Part shown: positions 8,455 through 17,578 of the stretch, piece after piece
Numbering within the stretch: position 1 is the stretch's first letter
How the letters are laid out: each line of letters starts with the position of its first letter
Source of the DNA: PKWO01 sp036384915
GTDB lineage: Bacteria > Pseudomonadota > Gammaproteobacteria > Burkholderiales > Burkholderiaceae_D
Reading direction: 5' to 3'
Length of the DNA: 64,000 nt
Assembly: GCA_036384915.1 (NCBI GenBank)
Contig: DASVLJ010000015.1
Span: forward strand, 1-64,000
Position numbers and translations under genes: made by a program
Notes under the pieces: generated by a model
What the model saw: the letters and a program-made list of their open reading frames with translations, nothing else
What the model was told of the DNA's origin: nothing
The model's database searches: none

Positions 8455-11337
8455 GTGATTTTTGAGGAAAAAAAGGGAGTCATCGCAGTACGGGCGGCAT
8501 TGGGAATCTTCGCCATCGCCATGTCCGCCGCAGCAAGTGCTCAAAGCAACCCCGTGCAGCAGCCGCAGATGGTCCTGATCGTGGGTTCCAACATCAAGAC
8601 GGTGGACGATGAGACGCCGTCTCCGGTTCAAATCATTACCCACACCGATATTCAGCGGCAAGGTGCGAGCAGCGTCTCGGAAGTGTTGAGCAACCTGGCC
8701 GCCGCTACCGGCGATAGCATCTCCGACATCGGCGGCTCGGACAGTTTCGCGCCCGGAGGCAGCAACGTCTCGTTCCGCAACCTCGGCGAGCAGTCGACGC
8801 TGGTGCTGTTGAATGGCCGCCGCCTGCCCAGCTACGCGCTGGCCGATTACAATGCCGTGTTCGTCAACGTCGATGCGATCCCGCTCGATGCGGTCGACCA
8901 CATTGAAGTGCTGAAGGTTGGCGCTTCGGCCATTTACGGTTCCGACGCTGTGGCGGGCGTGATCAACATCATCACACGCAAGGATTTCGAGGGGATCGAA
9001 GTCAACGTCGATCACGTCCAGTCGACCCAAAGCGGCGCGTTCCGCACAAACAAGGCCTCGATCATGGGCGGCTTCGGCGATTACGACAAGGACGGCTACA
9101 ACATCATGTTCAACGCCGCCTTCTACAAGCGCGATAACGTCATGTGGACCGGGTTGTTGGACTATACCAATCCGGCGCTGAGTTCGACTTCGCCTTCGTT
9201 CGGCACCTATTCCAGCTATTCCAATCCCGGCAACATCATCGACGGCCCATCGACCCAGCCGGTATCCAGCTGTCCGCAGAACATGATCCAGGATGGCTTA
9301 TGCAAGTACAACCGATATGAACGCTTCCAGGCGGTGCCCGAATCGATCCGCAACAATTTCTACTCGCAAGGCACCTTGAATATCGGAGGCGGCAACCAGG
9401 CCTTTGGCGAAGCCTTCTATTCCAACATCAAGACTTCCTACCTCAGCCCCTACCCCGTCTATGGCGACAGCTTGCAGCCGGCGCTGTGGGGCAATCCGGC
9501 AACCGGCCAGCCTCTCACGATGAACTATCTTGGGCTGCCCTCGAATAGTCCGTCGAATCCGACCGGCGACGACGGCGTGGGTTTGCGCTACCGTTTTACC
9601 GATGCACCGTCCTACCAAAACGTGGCAAGCAGCGAATACCGCGTGCTCGGCGGGTTGCGCGGCACATTGAGCAAGGATTACGAATGGGAGGCAGCCGCCG
9701 GCTTGATGGGTTCGAAATCCGATGCTGTGCAACAAGGCACTTTCAGTGCAAACGGCTTTATCCAGGAGATCGGCAACTATAACAACTATCGTTTGAACAC
9801 GAACCCAAACGTTGCGCTGAGTTACACGGCGACAGATCCGAACTTCTTCGCCCAACCGAACGGCTACCATCCGGGCCAGGTCAATAGCGCCGCCGTGCTC
9901 AACACGCTGTTCCCCGTGTTCAGCAATTCGGGCGAGGACCGCCAAAGCTGGATTGACGGCAAGATCAGCGGCCCCCTCTATAGCCTCCCGGCCGGAATGT
10001 CCAAGTTTGCCTTGGGCGGCGAGGTGCGCCATGAAAGCTATGCGTTGACGCCTTCCGCCAATCTTGAGGCAGGCGACATCGTCGGTGCCGGCATCAGTGA
10101 GGCCAATGCGTCGCGCACGACGGAATCGGCGTACGGCGAAATCGATATCCCGGTACTCAAAGACCTGGAAATGAACCTTGCCTTGCGCGCCGACAAATAC
10201 CCCGACTTGGCCACGCACTTCTCGCCCAAGCTGGCCGTGCGCTATACCCCGTCCGATTGGGTGTTGTTGCGCGGCACTCTTGAGCACGGTTTCCGGGCGC
10301 CCAACATGGTGGAAGCCGCACATTCCCTGAAGTTCGCCTTTGACTCCAATACCGCCGATCCGCAGCGTTGCCCGCAGGCGACCAAGCTGTACAACGACCT
10401 GATCAATCAAGCCAATGCGCTCAACCCCAGCGACCCGCAGGTCGCCGTCTTGACTGCGCGAGCCGAATCGGTGCAAGCAAACGAGTGTGCGTTCGGGTTG
10501 GCGGATGAAGTGAAAAACAATCCGAATCTGCAGCCGGAATCGTCACGCACCTTGTCGCTCGGCATTGTGCTTGAGCCCGTCAAGGGCTACAAAACCTCGG
10601 TGGACTACTGGAACATCAACCGCAAAAACACCATCGGCCTGCAATCGCCTGCACAGTTGTTCGACGGAAGCCCGATTCCGGCAGGCACCACCGTGACCCG
10701 CGCGCCGCTGAACGCCAACACCGACCAGACCTTCACCGCGGCTGAAATCGCGCAGTATGGCGTGACAGTGGGGCCGTTGACGAATATCACTCGCGAAATG
10801 CAGAATATCTCCGAACAGCGTACCAGCGGTATCGATATGGAGGTCAAGGGAAGCCGGAAAACGGCGCTGGGACGTTTCAGCGCCGCGGTCGACGCAACCT
10901 ACCTGATTGGCTACTACGACAGTTCGATCAGCGATATCCACGACAACCTCGCCGGCCAATACGGCTACCCCCGCTTGTCGGGCAGCGTCACATTGTCGCT
11001 CGATGTGGGATCGTGGATGAATTCTGTGCGCTTGAACTACATAAGCGGTTACTGGTTGCAGCAGGGTAACCAAGACACGACATGGAGCCTGTCCGGTTGC
11101 GCGGGCTCCGGTTTCACGGCGGACCAGTGCCGTGTCAAGCGCAACCAGACGGTGGACTACTATTTTGCCTATAACGGCATCAAGAATCTGGTGATTTCCG
11201 CCAACGTACTGAACCTGTTCCAGCAACGTTCGCCGGCAGACCTGCGTGCGTTCGGAGTCGATGGTATCGTCCCGACCAGCCTGCAAGACGCAGAGGGCCG
11301 CATGCTGCGCTTGGGACTTGACTACAAGTTCAACTAA
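8455..11337 (+). CDS. TonB-dependent outer-membrane receptor
   Basis: A receptor of about 960 residues: signal peptide (AALGIFAIAMSAAASAQ), plug domain (about 45-180, with VNVDAIPLDAVDHIEVLK and GASAIYGSDAVAGVINIITR) and a long beta-barrel ending in LRLGLDYKFN, with terminal aromatic residues as needed for outer-membrane insertion. It takes up a ligand using ExbBD-TonB energy; the ligand is unknown. Start choice: an ATG at 8449 is directly abutted by AAGGA (8444-8448), too close to be used, while the in-frame GTG at 8455 has that same site at a normal 6-base spacing. Carbohydrate-type large receptors of this subgroup are common in Massilia-like bacteria, but no uptake partner genes are adjacent. 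Confidence 0.92.
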   Translation: MIFEEKKGVIAVRAALGIFAIAMSAAASAQSNPVQQPQMVLIVGSNIKTVDDETPSPVQIITHTDIQRQGASSVSEVLSNLAAATGDSISDIGGSDSFAPGGSNVSFRNLGEQSTLVLLNGRRLPSYALADYNAVFVNVDAIPLDAVDHIEVLKVGASAIYGSDAVAGVINIITRKDFEGIEVNVDHVQSTQSGAFRTNKASIMGGFGDYDKDGYNIMFNAAFYKRDNVMWTGLLDYTNPALSSTSPSFGTYSSYSNPGNIIDGPSTQPVSSCPQNMIQDGLCKYNRYERFQAVPESIRNNFYSQGTLNIGGGNQAFGEAFYSNIKTSYLSPYPVYGDSLQPALWGNPATGQPLTMNYLGLPSNSPSNPTGDDGVGLRYRFTDAPSYQNVASSEYRVLGGLRGTLSKDYEWEAAAGLMGSKSDAVQQGTFSANGFIQEIGNYNNYRLNTNPNVALSYTATDPNFFAQPNGYHPGQVNSAAVLNTLFPVFSNSGEDRQSWIDGKISGPLYSLPAGMSKFALGGEVRHESYALTPSANLEAGDIVGAGISEANASRTTESAYGEIDIPVLKDLEMNLALRADKYPDLATHFSPKLAVRYTPSDWVLLRGTLEHGFRAPNMVEAAHSLKFAFDSNTADPQRCPQATKLYNDLINQANALNPSDPQVAVLTARAESVQANECAFGLADEVKNNPNLQPESSRTLSLGIVLEPVKGYKTSVDYWNINRKNTIGLQSPAQLFDGSPIPAGTTVTRAPLNANTDQTFTAAEIAQYGVTVGPLTNITREMQNISEQRTSGIDMEVKGSRKTALGRFSAAVDATYLIGYYDSSISDIHDNLAGQYGYPRLSGSVTLSLDVGSWMNSVRLNYISGYWLQQGNQDTTWSLSGCAGSGFTADQCRVKRNQTVDYYFAYNGIKNLVISANVLNLFQQRSPADLRAFGVDGIVPTSLQDAEGRMLRLGLDYKFN

Positions 11338-11355
11338 GTCACCCGGTTCACCTCA

Positions 11356-11386
11356 GACGGCGGAGAAGTACAAGGTCTCCGCCGTC
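11356..11386. terminator. Bidirectional terminator between convergent genes
   Basis: Perfect 11-bp stem GACGGCGGAGA (11356-11366) / TCTCCGCCGTC (11376-11386) with a 9-nt loop, placed between the ends of the rightward receptor gene and the leftward acyl-CoA synthetase gene. Confidence 0.65.
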
Positions 11387-11444
11387 AATCTCTTGGTGCC
11401 GGCCTCGCCGTACTCATCGCCCGGCACAACGGCCTGCGCAGCAT

Positions 11445-13112
11445 TCATGCCCCGCCTCCCTTGGCCCGCTCTTCTTCCAGCAGGCGCAGCACCCGCCGCT
11501 GCAGCTTGCCCGTAGTCGTCATCGGCAGGCTGTCGACGAATTCAATCTCCTTGGGATACTCGTAAGGCGCCAGCTTGCCGCGCACGTGCGCCTGCAATTG
11601 CTTGGCTAACTCGTCGTGCGCGGTCTCGCCGAGAGCATATCCCGGCGCCAGCAGCACGAAGGCCTTCACCAGGTTGCCGCGCTCGGCGTCGGGTTTGGGC
11701 ACGACTGCAGCATTGGCCACGGCCGGGTGTTTCAGCAGGCAGTTCTCGATTTCCGCCGGTCCGATGCGGTAGCCCGCCGCCTTGAACATGTCGTCGGCGC
11801 GGCCCTGGTACCAGAGATAGCCGTCTTCATCCATGCTCGCCAGGTCGCCGGTGCGGCACCAGTCGCCGGTGTATTTGTCTTGCGTGGCTTGCGGCTTGCG
11901 CCAATAGCCGAGGAAAAAGATCGGGTCGGGCATGCCGTGCCGGTCGGTGCGGTGTAGCGCCACTTCGCCGGTCTCGCCGGGCGGCAGCACGCGGCCGTCG
12001 TTGTCGATCACGGCGACGCGGTGGCCGGGATAGGGCCGGCCCATGCTGCCGGGCTTGGGCGGCCATTGCTGCGCACTGTTGCCGACGATGTAGTTCATCT
12101 CGGTCTGGCCGAACATTTCATTGACCGTGACACCGAGCGCGTCGCGGCACCAGTGGAACACCGCGTCGCCCACGGCTTCGCCTGCGCTCATGATGGCGCG
12201 CAGCTTGAGCTTGTGCGGTTCATGGGGCGCCGCTTTCATCATCATCTTCAGCGCGGTCGGGAAGAGGAAGGTATTGGTCACGCCGTATTTTTCCAGCAGG
12301 CGGAAGGCCGTTTCGGCCGTGAAGCGCCCGCGATAGCCGACGATGGGGCGGCCGAAATAGAGCGTGGGCAAGAGCGCGTCCATCAAGCCGCCGGTCCAGG
12401 CCCAGTCGGCCGGCGACCAGAATACGTCGCCCGGCTGAGGAAACCAGTTTTGCGAAGCGACGAAGCCCGTGAGGTTGCCGATCAGCGCGCGCTGCGGCAG
12501 CAGAGCGCCCTTGGGAGAACCCGTGGTGCCGCTGGTGTAGATCAGGATGGCCGGGTCTTCTGCGTGCGTCGCGCAGGGCGTGAAGTCTGCACTCACCCCC
12601 GCGAGCAACGCGGCCCAGTCGAGCGCATGTGCGGCCCGGCAATCGACGGCAATCACGTGGCGCAGGGCGGGGCAGTGCGTACGGATTTCTTCCAGGGCCG
12701 GCAGCGCCGCCGAATCGACGATGGCGACGACGGCCGCGCTGTCCTGCAGACGGTATTCGAGCGCATCGGGACCGAACAGGATGGACATCGGCATCGCCAC
12801 CATGGCCGATTGCTGGCAGGCGATATGAGCCACTGCGGTTTCCACGCGTTGCGGCAGCACGATGGCGATGCGTTCGCCGCGCGCGACGCCGAGTCCGGCG
12901 AACAGGTTGGAGAGGCGGTTGGCCTGTTCCTGCAATTGCGCGTAAGTGAAATGCTGTGCGCGCCCGTCCTCGTCTTCGCAAAACAAGGCAATGCGTTCCG
13001 CCTCGCCGGCCCAGCGCCGGCAGCAGACTTCGGCGATATTGAATTGCCCGGGTACGTGCCAGCGGAAGTCCTCGTAAAGCTGTGCGTAGCGGTCAACGAT
13101 GTCAGGCACCAT
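11445..13112 (-). CDS. AMP-dependent acyl-CoA synthetase
   Basis: A 555-residue adenylate-forming ligase that activates a carboxylic acid to its CoA thioester in the cytosol. The P-loop-like motif IYTSGTTGSPKGALLP, the GQTE signature (NEMFGQTEMNYIVG) and the C-terminal catalytic lysine in PMTTTGKLQRRVLR are all present. The sequence style (opening YAQLYEDFRWHVPGQFNIAEVCC) fits the acetyl/medium-chain acyl-CoA synthetase branch (AcsM-like) rather than classical Acs. The start at 13112 is backed by GGAGA upstream; a longer open frame extends further but is not conserved-looking. Divergently paired with the hydrolase gene at 13140, only 27 bp away. Confidence 0.9.
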   Translation of the reverse strand: MVPDIVDRYAQLYEDFRWHVPGQFNIAEVCCRRWAGEAERIALFCEDEDGRAQHFTYAQLQEQANRLSNLFAGLGVARGERIAIVLPQRVETAVAHIACQQSAMVAMPMSILFGPDALEYRLQDSAAVVAIVDSAALPALEEIRTHCPALRHVIAVDCRAAHALDWAALLAGVSADFTPCATHAEDPAILIYTSGTTGSPKGALLPQRALIGNLTGFVASQNWFPQPGDVFWSPADWAWTGGLMDALLPTLYFGRPIVGYRGRFTAETAFRLLEKYGVTNTFLFPTALKMMMKAAPHEPHKLKLRAIMSAGEAVGDAVFHWCRDALGVTVNEMFGQTEMNYIVGNSAQQWPPKPGSMGRPYPGHRVAVIDNDGRVLPPGETGEVALHRTDRHGMPDPIFFLGYWRKPQATQDKYTGDWCRTGDLASMDEDGYLWYQGRADDMFKAAGYRIGPAEIENCLLKHPAVANAAVVPKPDAERGNLVKAFVLLAPGYALGETAHDELAKQLQAHVRGKLAPYEYPKEIEFVDSLPMTTTGKLQRRVLRLLEEERAKGGGA

Positions 13113-13139
13113 GAAAGTCTCCGTGATATTCTGGGCGGC

Positions 13140-14015
13140 ATGAAACCCTCTTCCTCGGAATTTATCACGGTTCGCGGATTGCGATATCACCTGCGCCATT
13201 GGGGTGAGGAAGGTGCGCCGCTCCTGCTCATGCTGCACGGCTGGATGGACGTTTCCGCCTCGTTCCAGTTCGTGGTCGATCATCTGAGACGAGATTGGCA
13301 TGTCGTCGCTCCCGACTGGCGCGGTTTCGGCCTGTCGCAGAACGGCGGCGGCGACACCTATTACTTCGCCGACTACGTGGGCGACCTCGACGCCATCCTG
13401 ACCTATTGCGCGCACGATGCACCGGTCAATCTGCTGGGCCACAGCATGGGCGCCAACATCGCCTGCCTCTATGCCGGCATCCGGCCCGGGCGCGTGGCCA
13501 GGCTGATCAACCTGGAAGGTTTCGGCATGGGGGCGACCAGGCCGGAGCAGGCGCCGCAGCGCTATGCCAAGTGGCTGGACGAATTGCGCGAACCGCCGCG
13601 CCTGATGAGCTATGCCAGCGAAGCCGAAGTGGCGGCACGCTTACGGAAAAATAATCCGCGCCTGTCGGCCGAACGCGCCGCCTTTCTTGCGCCGCATTGG
13701 GGGCATCAGACTTCCGACGGCGTGTGGGAAATACGCGGCGATCCGGCGCACAAGGGCGTCAGCCCGATTCTCTACCGCATTGAGGAAGTGCTGGCGTGCT
13801 GGCGCGCCATCACGGCGCCCGTGCTATGGGTGGAGGCGGCCGAGACGGAAGTGTGGCGCTTCCTGGGCAGCAAGGAAGCGGCACGGGCCGAAATCGACAG
13901 GCGCATGCAGCACCTTGGCAATCTGACGGCGAAGATCGTGCCGGACGCGGGGCATATGCTGCATCACGATCAGCCGGAATTGCTGGCCGGGCTGATCGAG
14001 GACTTTTTGATCTAG
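13140..14015 (+). CDS. Alpha/beta hydrolase
   Basis: A 291-residue alpha/beta-fold hydrolase. The oxyanion segment MLHGWMD (31-37), nucleophile Ser102 in LLGHSMGAN, and a C-terminal DAGHMLHHD with the catalytic histidine fit the family. The substrate is unknown; esterase or epoxide-hydrolase-type relatives are equally possible. The ATG at 13140 lies 27 bp from the start of the divergent acyl-CoA synthetase gene, so their promoters must overlap the opposite coding starts or share the gap. The AraC-type regulator gene follows after 25 bp. Confidence 0.88.
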   Translation: MKPSSSEFITVRGLRYHLRHWGEEGAPLLLMLHGWMDVSASFQFVVDHLRRDWHVVAPDWRGFGLSQNGGGDTYYFADYVGDLDAILTYCAHDAPVNLLGHSMGANIACLYAGIRPGRVARLINLEGFGMGATRPEQAPQRYAKWLDELREPPRLMSYASEAEVAARLRKNNPRLSAERAAFLAPHWGHQTSDGVWEIRGDPAHKGVSPILYRIEEVLACWRAITAPVLWVEAAETEVWRFLGSKEAARAEIDRRMQHLGNLTAKIVPDAGHMLHHDQPELLAGLIEDFLI

Positions 14016-14040
14016 ACTTCCGCCGCAACAGGTTTCCGGT

Positions 14041-14976
14041 ATGGCTATGGCAAATGAACCCTCGTCGGCAGCAGGCCCGCGAGCCAATACCGCTTACACC
14101 AGAAGGATAGACCGCGTCATCGACCATTTGCGGGCCAATCTGCACCGGCCGGTCAAGCTGGACGAACTTGCCGAGGTTGCCTGCCTGTCTGAATTTCATT
14201 TTCATCGGATTTTCAAGGCGATATCGGGTGAGACGGTCAACAATTTCACCAGCCGCCTGCGCCTGGAAAAGGCAACGCGCCTGTTGCGCTATTCGGAGCG
14301 GAGCCTGACCGCCATTGCCCTCGATTGCGGGTTTTCCTCCCCATCGACCTTTTCGCGCGCGTTCCAGTCCGGCTATGGCATCACCCCCAGCGGTTACCGC
14401 AAAGGCGGCGAACTCAATAACAGCAAGATTTGCAAAGAAGCCGCGCCCGGACTGGGTTATGTTCTTCCCATGAGCGAAGAGGAAAGGCGGGCGGCGTTTC
14501 CGGTGCGGGTGATGGATTTTCCCCGGCGGCAGGCCGCCTATATCCGGGTGACGAACACGACCAGGATGGAGACGGTGCAGGCCGCGTTCAAGGCCATGGT
14601 GGGCTGGGCGAAATCGCAGCCCGGCTATGCGCAAGGCGTGCTGTTCGGCATGTCGGCCGACGATCCGCATGTCACGCCGCCGCACCTGTATCGCTATGAG
14701 GTCTGTTTCGCGACGTCGGGGCCGTTCGCCTGTGCGGAGGGCATGTCGGCGCTGGCCATGCCGGCGATGCGCTATGCCGTCGTGAAGGTGTCCGGCGACC
14801 TTTACCGCATCGCCACCGCGTGGGATTATCTGTATCGAAGCTGGCTGATTCGCAGCGAGTATGAGCCGCAACACGCTCCGGCGCTGGAGATTTTCACGAA
14901 CAAGGAGCAGGCAACCGACTGGTCGCATCTCGACCTGGAGTTGTGTGTGCCGGTCCGCAAGATGTCGGCATATTAA
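14041..14976 (+). CDS. AraC-family regulator with GyrI-like effector domain
   Basis: A 311-residue transcription factor. Two helix-turn-helix units lie at the N-terminus (about residues 20-115: RPVKLDELAEVACLSEFHFHRIFK and SLTAIALDCGFSSPSTFSRAF), followed by a GyrI/AraC-effector-binding domain (about 150-311) that binds small hydrophobic or cationic ligands in Rob/SoxS-related proteins. The downstream VOC gene begins only 22 bp later and is probably co-transcribed and a target. The 25-bp gap after the hydrolase suggests read-through from it. Confidence 0.9.
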   Translation: MAMANEPSSAAGPRANTAYTRRIDRVIDHLRANLHRPVKLDELAEVACLSEFHFHRIFKAISGETVNNFTSRLRLEKATRLLRYSERSLTAIALDCGFSSPSTFSRAFQSGYGITPSGYRKGGELNNSKICKEAAPGLGYVLPMSEEERRAAFPVRVMDFPRRQAAYIRVTNTTRMETVQAAFKAMVGWAKSQPGYAQGVLFGMSADDPHVTPPHLYRYEVCFATSGPFACAEGMSALAMPAMRYAVVKVSGDLYRIATAWDYLYRSWLIRSEYEPQHAPALEIFTNKEQATDWSHLDLELCVPVRKMSAY

Positions 14977-14998
14977 CCATCGTAAAGAGGAGAAACGT

Positions 14999-15388
14999 AT
15001 GATCGCAGGAATCGGTGGCGCTTTTCTGTTTACCAACGATACGAAGCGGCTGGCGGCCTGGTATCGCGATTGCCTCGGCATCGAGACCGCGAGCGGCGGC
15101 GACGAATGCAGTTCCGTCTACGCGACCTTCGATTATCGCGACCTCGACAAACCCGAGATCGTGCGCACGATCGCGTGGTCGATCATCCATACCGATGAAG
15201 AACTCACAGGCAAGCCGCGCACGGGGCAGATCAATTATCGGGTCAAGGACATGGCCGCGATCTTGAGCCATCTTCGCAGCAAGGGCGTGGCTATCGACAA
15301 GACTGAAGATTATTCGTACGGAAAATTTGCCTGGCTAATGGATCCGGATGGGAACAAGGTGGAGTTGTGGGAGGCTGCCGACGACTAG
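14999..15388 (+). CDS. VOC-family (glyoxalase fold) protein
   Basis: A 129-residue single VOC domain: opening IGGAFLFTNDTKRLAAWYRDCLGI, closing FAWLMDPDGNKVELWEAAD, with the glutamate of VELWE as the usual metal ligand. Members act as dioxygenases, glyoxalases or drug-binding resistance proteins; which one cannot be decided. The ribosome site AAAGAGGAGAAA precedes the ATG at 14999. It lies directly behind the AraC-GyrI regulator, the common arrangement for a ligand-induced detoxification pair. Confidence 0.87.
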   Translation: MIAGIGGAFLFTNDTKRLAAWYRDCLGIETASGGDECSSVYATFDYRDLDKPEIVRTIAWSIIHTDEELTGKPRTGQINYRVKDMAAILSHLRSKGVAIDKTEDYSYGKFAWLMDPDGNKVELWEAADD

Positions 15389-15432
15389 CCCGCAGCTGGC
15401 GCGTTGGAAAGCTTCGAGGCATTACACCCTTG

Positions 15433-15460
15433 CAGCGGGCGGCCCGGCAGCCACCCGCTG
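15433..15460. terminator. Hairpin between convergent genes
   Basis: CAGCGGG (15433-15439) pairs with CCCGCTG (15454-15460) in the 93-bp gap between the rightward VOC gene and the leftward small membrane protein gene; TCTT follows on the plus strand. A likely but short bidirectional terminator. Confidence 0.4.
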
Positions 15461-15481
15461 TCTTATGGAATGGGGGAGGGC

Positions 15482-15676
15482 TCAGCCGCGGAAGCCCAGC
15501 ATCCTGGCCGGCAGGAAGAGGATGGATTTGATCAAGGCAAATATCGCGTCAAGGCTGATACCCACCAGTTTCAAAGGCAGGGAAATCAGCCAGATCAAGG
15601 GCCACAGCACCAGCACGATCAGCGCCAGCGGCCAGCACAGCACGAACAAGATGCACCATCCGATAAAACCCAGCAT
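15482..15676 (-). CDS. Small hydrophobic membrane protein
   Basis: A 64-residue protein that is almost entirely hydrophobic, with two predicted membrane helices (about residues 3-27 and 28-50) and a short basic tail ending LPARMLGFRG. The ribosome site is excellent (GGAGGT seven bases before the ATG), which supports a real gene despite its size. Function unknown. It follows the flavin reductase gene after 42 bp on the same strand and may be co-transcribed with it. Confidence 0.7.
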   Translation of the reverse strand: MLGFIGWCILFVLCWPLALIVLVLWPLIWLISLPLKLVGISLDAIFALIKSILFLPARMLGFRG

Positions 15677-15718
15677 AACGACCTCCGTTGTTTATTGCGT
15701 CCCCGTTACTACTGATCC

Positions 15719-16312
15719 CTATCCCTGCTGACCTTTGTCCTGTGCGATCTCGAATGCCGCCCCGGTCTCGAAGAAATTGCCGCCGGCCACGTAATGGATG
15801 CTGCGCGGCCCGCCTTCCTCGAATACCCAGTGCCCATTCTTGAAGGCTCGCACGTCGGCCCAGGCCGCGACGATTTCGCCGATGAAGAGGTCGTAGCGTT
15901 GTTGCACCTGCGGTTCCGGGATGACGCGGCATTCGAGCCAGCCTACGCAGCCGTCGATCAGCGGTGCGCCCACCTCGGCGCCGGCGAATGTCGCGATACC
16001 GAGTTCGCCGAACTTGCCGCTGTCATGGCCCGATTCGCGGCCGGACGTGGAGCCGGCCGCCAGCGTCATGCGCGCTTGCTCGCGTGTGGGAATGTTGAGC
16101 ACGAATTCGCCGGAAGCTTCCACCAATTCGCGCGTCAAGGTATTGCGGTCGATGACGACGGTGACCTTGGGCGGCGAAAAGTCCAGCGGCATGGACCAGG
16201 CCGCCGCCATCACGTTTTGCCTGCCGTTGAAGGCGGAAGACACGAGTACGGTGGGGCCATGGTTGAGCAGGCGGTAGGATTTTTCGAGTTCGACGGCGAG
16301 GCGTTGTTGCAT
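15719..16312 (-). CDS. Flavin reductase family protein (flavoredoxin-like)
   Basis: A 197-residue flavin reductase-like split-barrel protein. The FMN-binding pattern is seen in the N-terminal half: PTVLVSSAFNGRQNVMAAAW, PPKVTVVIDRNTLTRELVEASGEFVLNIP, followed by SGRESGHDSGKF. Such proteins bind FMN and reduce it or pass electrons with NAD(P)H. The ATG at 16312 is preferred; an in-frame upstream ATG at 16342 would add ten residues without homology value. The small membrane protein gene lies downstream. Confidence 0.87.
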   Translation of the reverse strand: MQQRLAVELEKSYRLLNHGPTVLVSSAFNGRQNVMAAAWSMPLDFSPPKVTVVIDRNTLTRELVEASGEFVLNIPTREQARMTLAAGSTSGRESGHDSGKFGELGIATFAGAEVGAPLIDGCVGWLECRVIPEPQVQQRYDLFIGEIVAAWADVRAFKNGHWVFEEGGPRSIHYVAGGNFFETGAAFEIAQDKGQQG

Positions 16313-16431
16313 GGTGTCAGTCGGAAAAAAGGCGGAACACACGTCCCGCCTTGGTCGAGTATGCCTTGGATTCGGCTGTGAATTCGGCGCGGATGCGCCG
16401 GCTTACCTCCGGCTTGAATGCGGTCGGCGCA

Positions 16432-17280
16432 TTACCAATCGTCGCTGCCGCCACCGCCGCCGGAATCCCAGGACGAGCTGTCGGAGACGCCGAAGTCGTT
16501 GCCGCCCATGTCGTTATTCTGGCTGTTGCTCCAGCCGTCGTCGCGCACTCGCTCTTCGCGGATATATTCGACGTCGCGCTCGCGGTCGCGGCCGGTCATG
16601 TGTTCCATCAATTCTTCGCCGGCCACTATGCCGGCGCCAACTGCGGCGCCCGTGGCCAGGCCGCCGAGGATGCCGGAACCGAGGCCGCCGCCCACGGGGC
16701 CGTAGCCCGGACCATAACCGGGGCCGTAGCCGGGAGCATAGCCACCACCCGGGCCGTAGCCGTTGGTGACGACGACGTTACGCCGCATCGCCGAGCGCAC
16801 CATTGCGATCAAGGCAAAGATGGCGATAAAGATGACCGCAATCACCAGCCAGCCGCCACCGCCGCTCGATTGCGGCTGCGGACGGCTGACGTAGACCGGC
16901 GTTGCCGGGGCGGTAACGCTATGTTGCATCACGCGCGGCTGGCGCGCACCGTTAATGATGCTTTGCAGTTCCTGCACGCGGCCGGGCTTGGCGAAGGCTT
17001 GCGCCGGGTCCAGCCGCAATGCGGTGTTCAACTCGGTCTGGGCGTCGTTGTAGCGCGCTTCCTTGCTCAGCAATTCGGCTTCGACAAAGTGGGCCTTGGC
17101 GCTGTTGGGGTGGTCTTGCAGCACCTTGTCCATCATCTTCTGCGCGTCGTCGAACCGGCCCGCCTCGGCGGCCTGGTAGACTTCGTGGATGGTCGCATCG
17201 GCGCCGGCAGCCTGGGCCGGGGCAACGGCCGCCAGTGCCAGGGCAACGAAGGCCGGTGCGATCAAGGATTGTTTGAACAT
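16432..17280 (-). CDS. TPR-containing membrane protein with glycine-rich tail
   Basis: A 282-residue protein. An N-terminal signal peptide (LIAPAFVALALAAVAPAQA) is followed by TPR-like helices (about residues 25-100), a Pro/Gln linker, one membrane helix (about 143-163, WLVIAVIFIAIFALIAMV), and a tail of tandem GPGYGPGYGPGYGP repeats, a Gly-zipper-like segment (GSGILGGLATGAAVGAGIVAG) and an acidic/Ser-Gly end. The overall plan suggests an envelope protein with an extended low-complexity region; function unknown. AAGGAGC stands seven bases before the ATG at 17280, which decides the start over an in-frame TTG six bases earlier. Confidence 0.8.
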   Translation of the reverse strand: MFKQSLIAPAFVALALAAVAPAQAAGADATIHEVYQAAEAGRFDDAQKMMDKVLQDHPNSAKAHFVEAELLSKEARYNDAQTELNTALRLDPAQAFAKPGRVQELQSIINGARQPRVMQHSVTAPATPVYVSRPQPQSSGGGGWLVIAVIFIAIFALIAMVRSAMRRNVVVTNGYGPGGGYAPGYGPGYGPGYGPVGGGLGSGILGGLATGAAVGAGIVAGEELMEHMTGRDRERDVEYIREERVRDDGWSNSQNNDMGGNDFGVSDSSSWDSGGGGGSDDW

Positions 17281-17351
17281 GGTCAAGCTCCTTAAAAATT
17301 GCTTAAGAGTTGCTCAAAAGTCGTGCTGAGAAATTCGAGCGGCAGTTACTT

Positions 17352-17410
17352 CAAACAAGGGTTAGATTGGGGGACAGATCTGGAATTCAAGCCAGCATCC
17401 CCCTTGTTTG
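17352..17410. repeat. Inverted repeat between divergent genes
   Basis: CAAACAAGGG (17352-17361) is matched exactly by CCCTTGTTTG (17401-17410), 39 bases apart, in the 298-bp gap between the leftward TPR gene and the rightward HDOD gene. It may be a regulator site pair or an RNA hairpin. A near-perfect -10 box TATAAT (17545-17550) lies closer to the HDOD start, without a good -35. Confidence 0.4.
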
Positions 17411-17578
17411 CCGTCATTGTAGGTGACCGGACGGGGCTTTGCCTCGGTAATTGGCAGTAAATTTTACCTGTCGTCATCATTGCACGACTGTTGTTTCCCG
17501 GTTGAATCAATTAACGTTTCCGCAACGTAGTGATCAAGCAGGGCTATAATCGGCTCAGGTCCCGTCAAATCTATATCC

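Noticed and set aside
12021..13139. N-terminal extension of the alpha/beta hydrolase frame
   Set aside because: It lies entirely opposite the acyl-CoA synthetase gene; the hydrolase family begins at the ATG at 13140.
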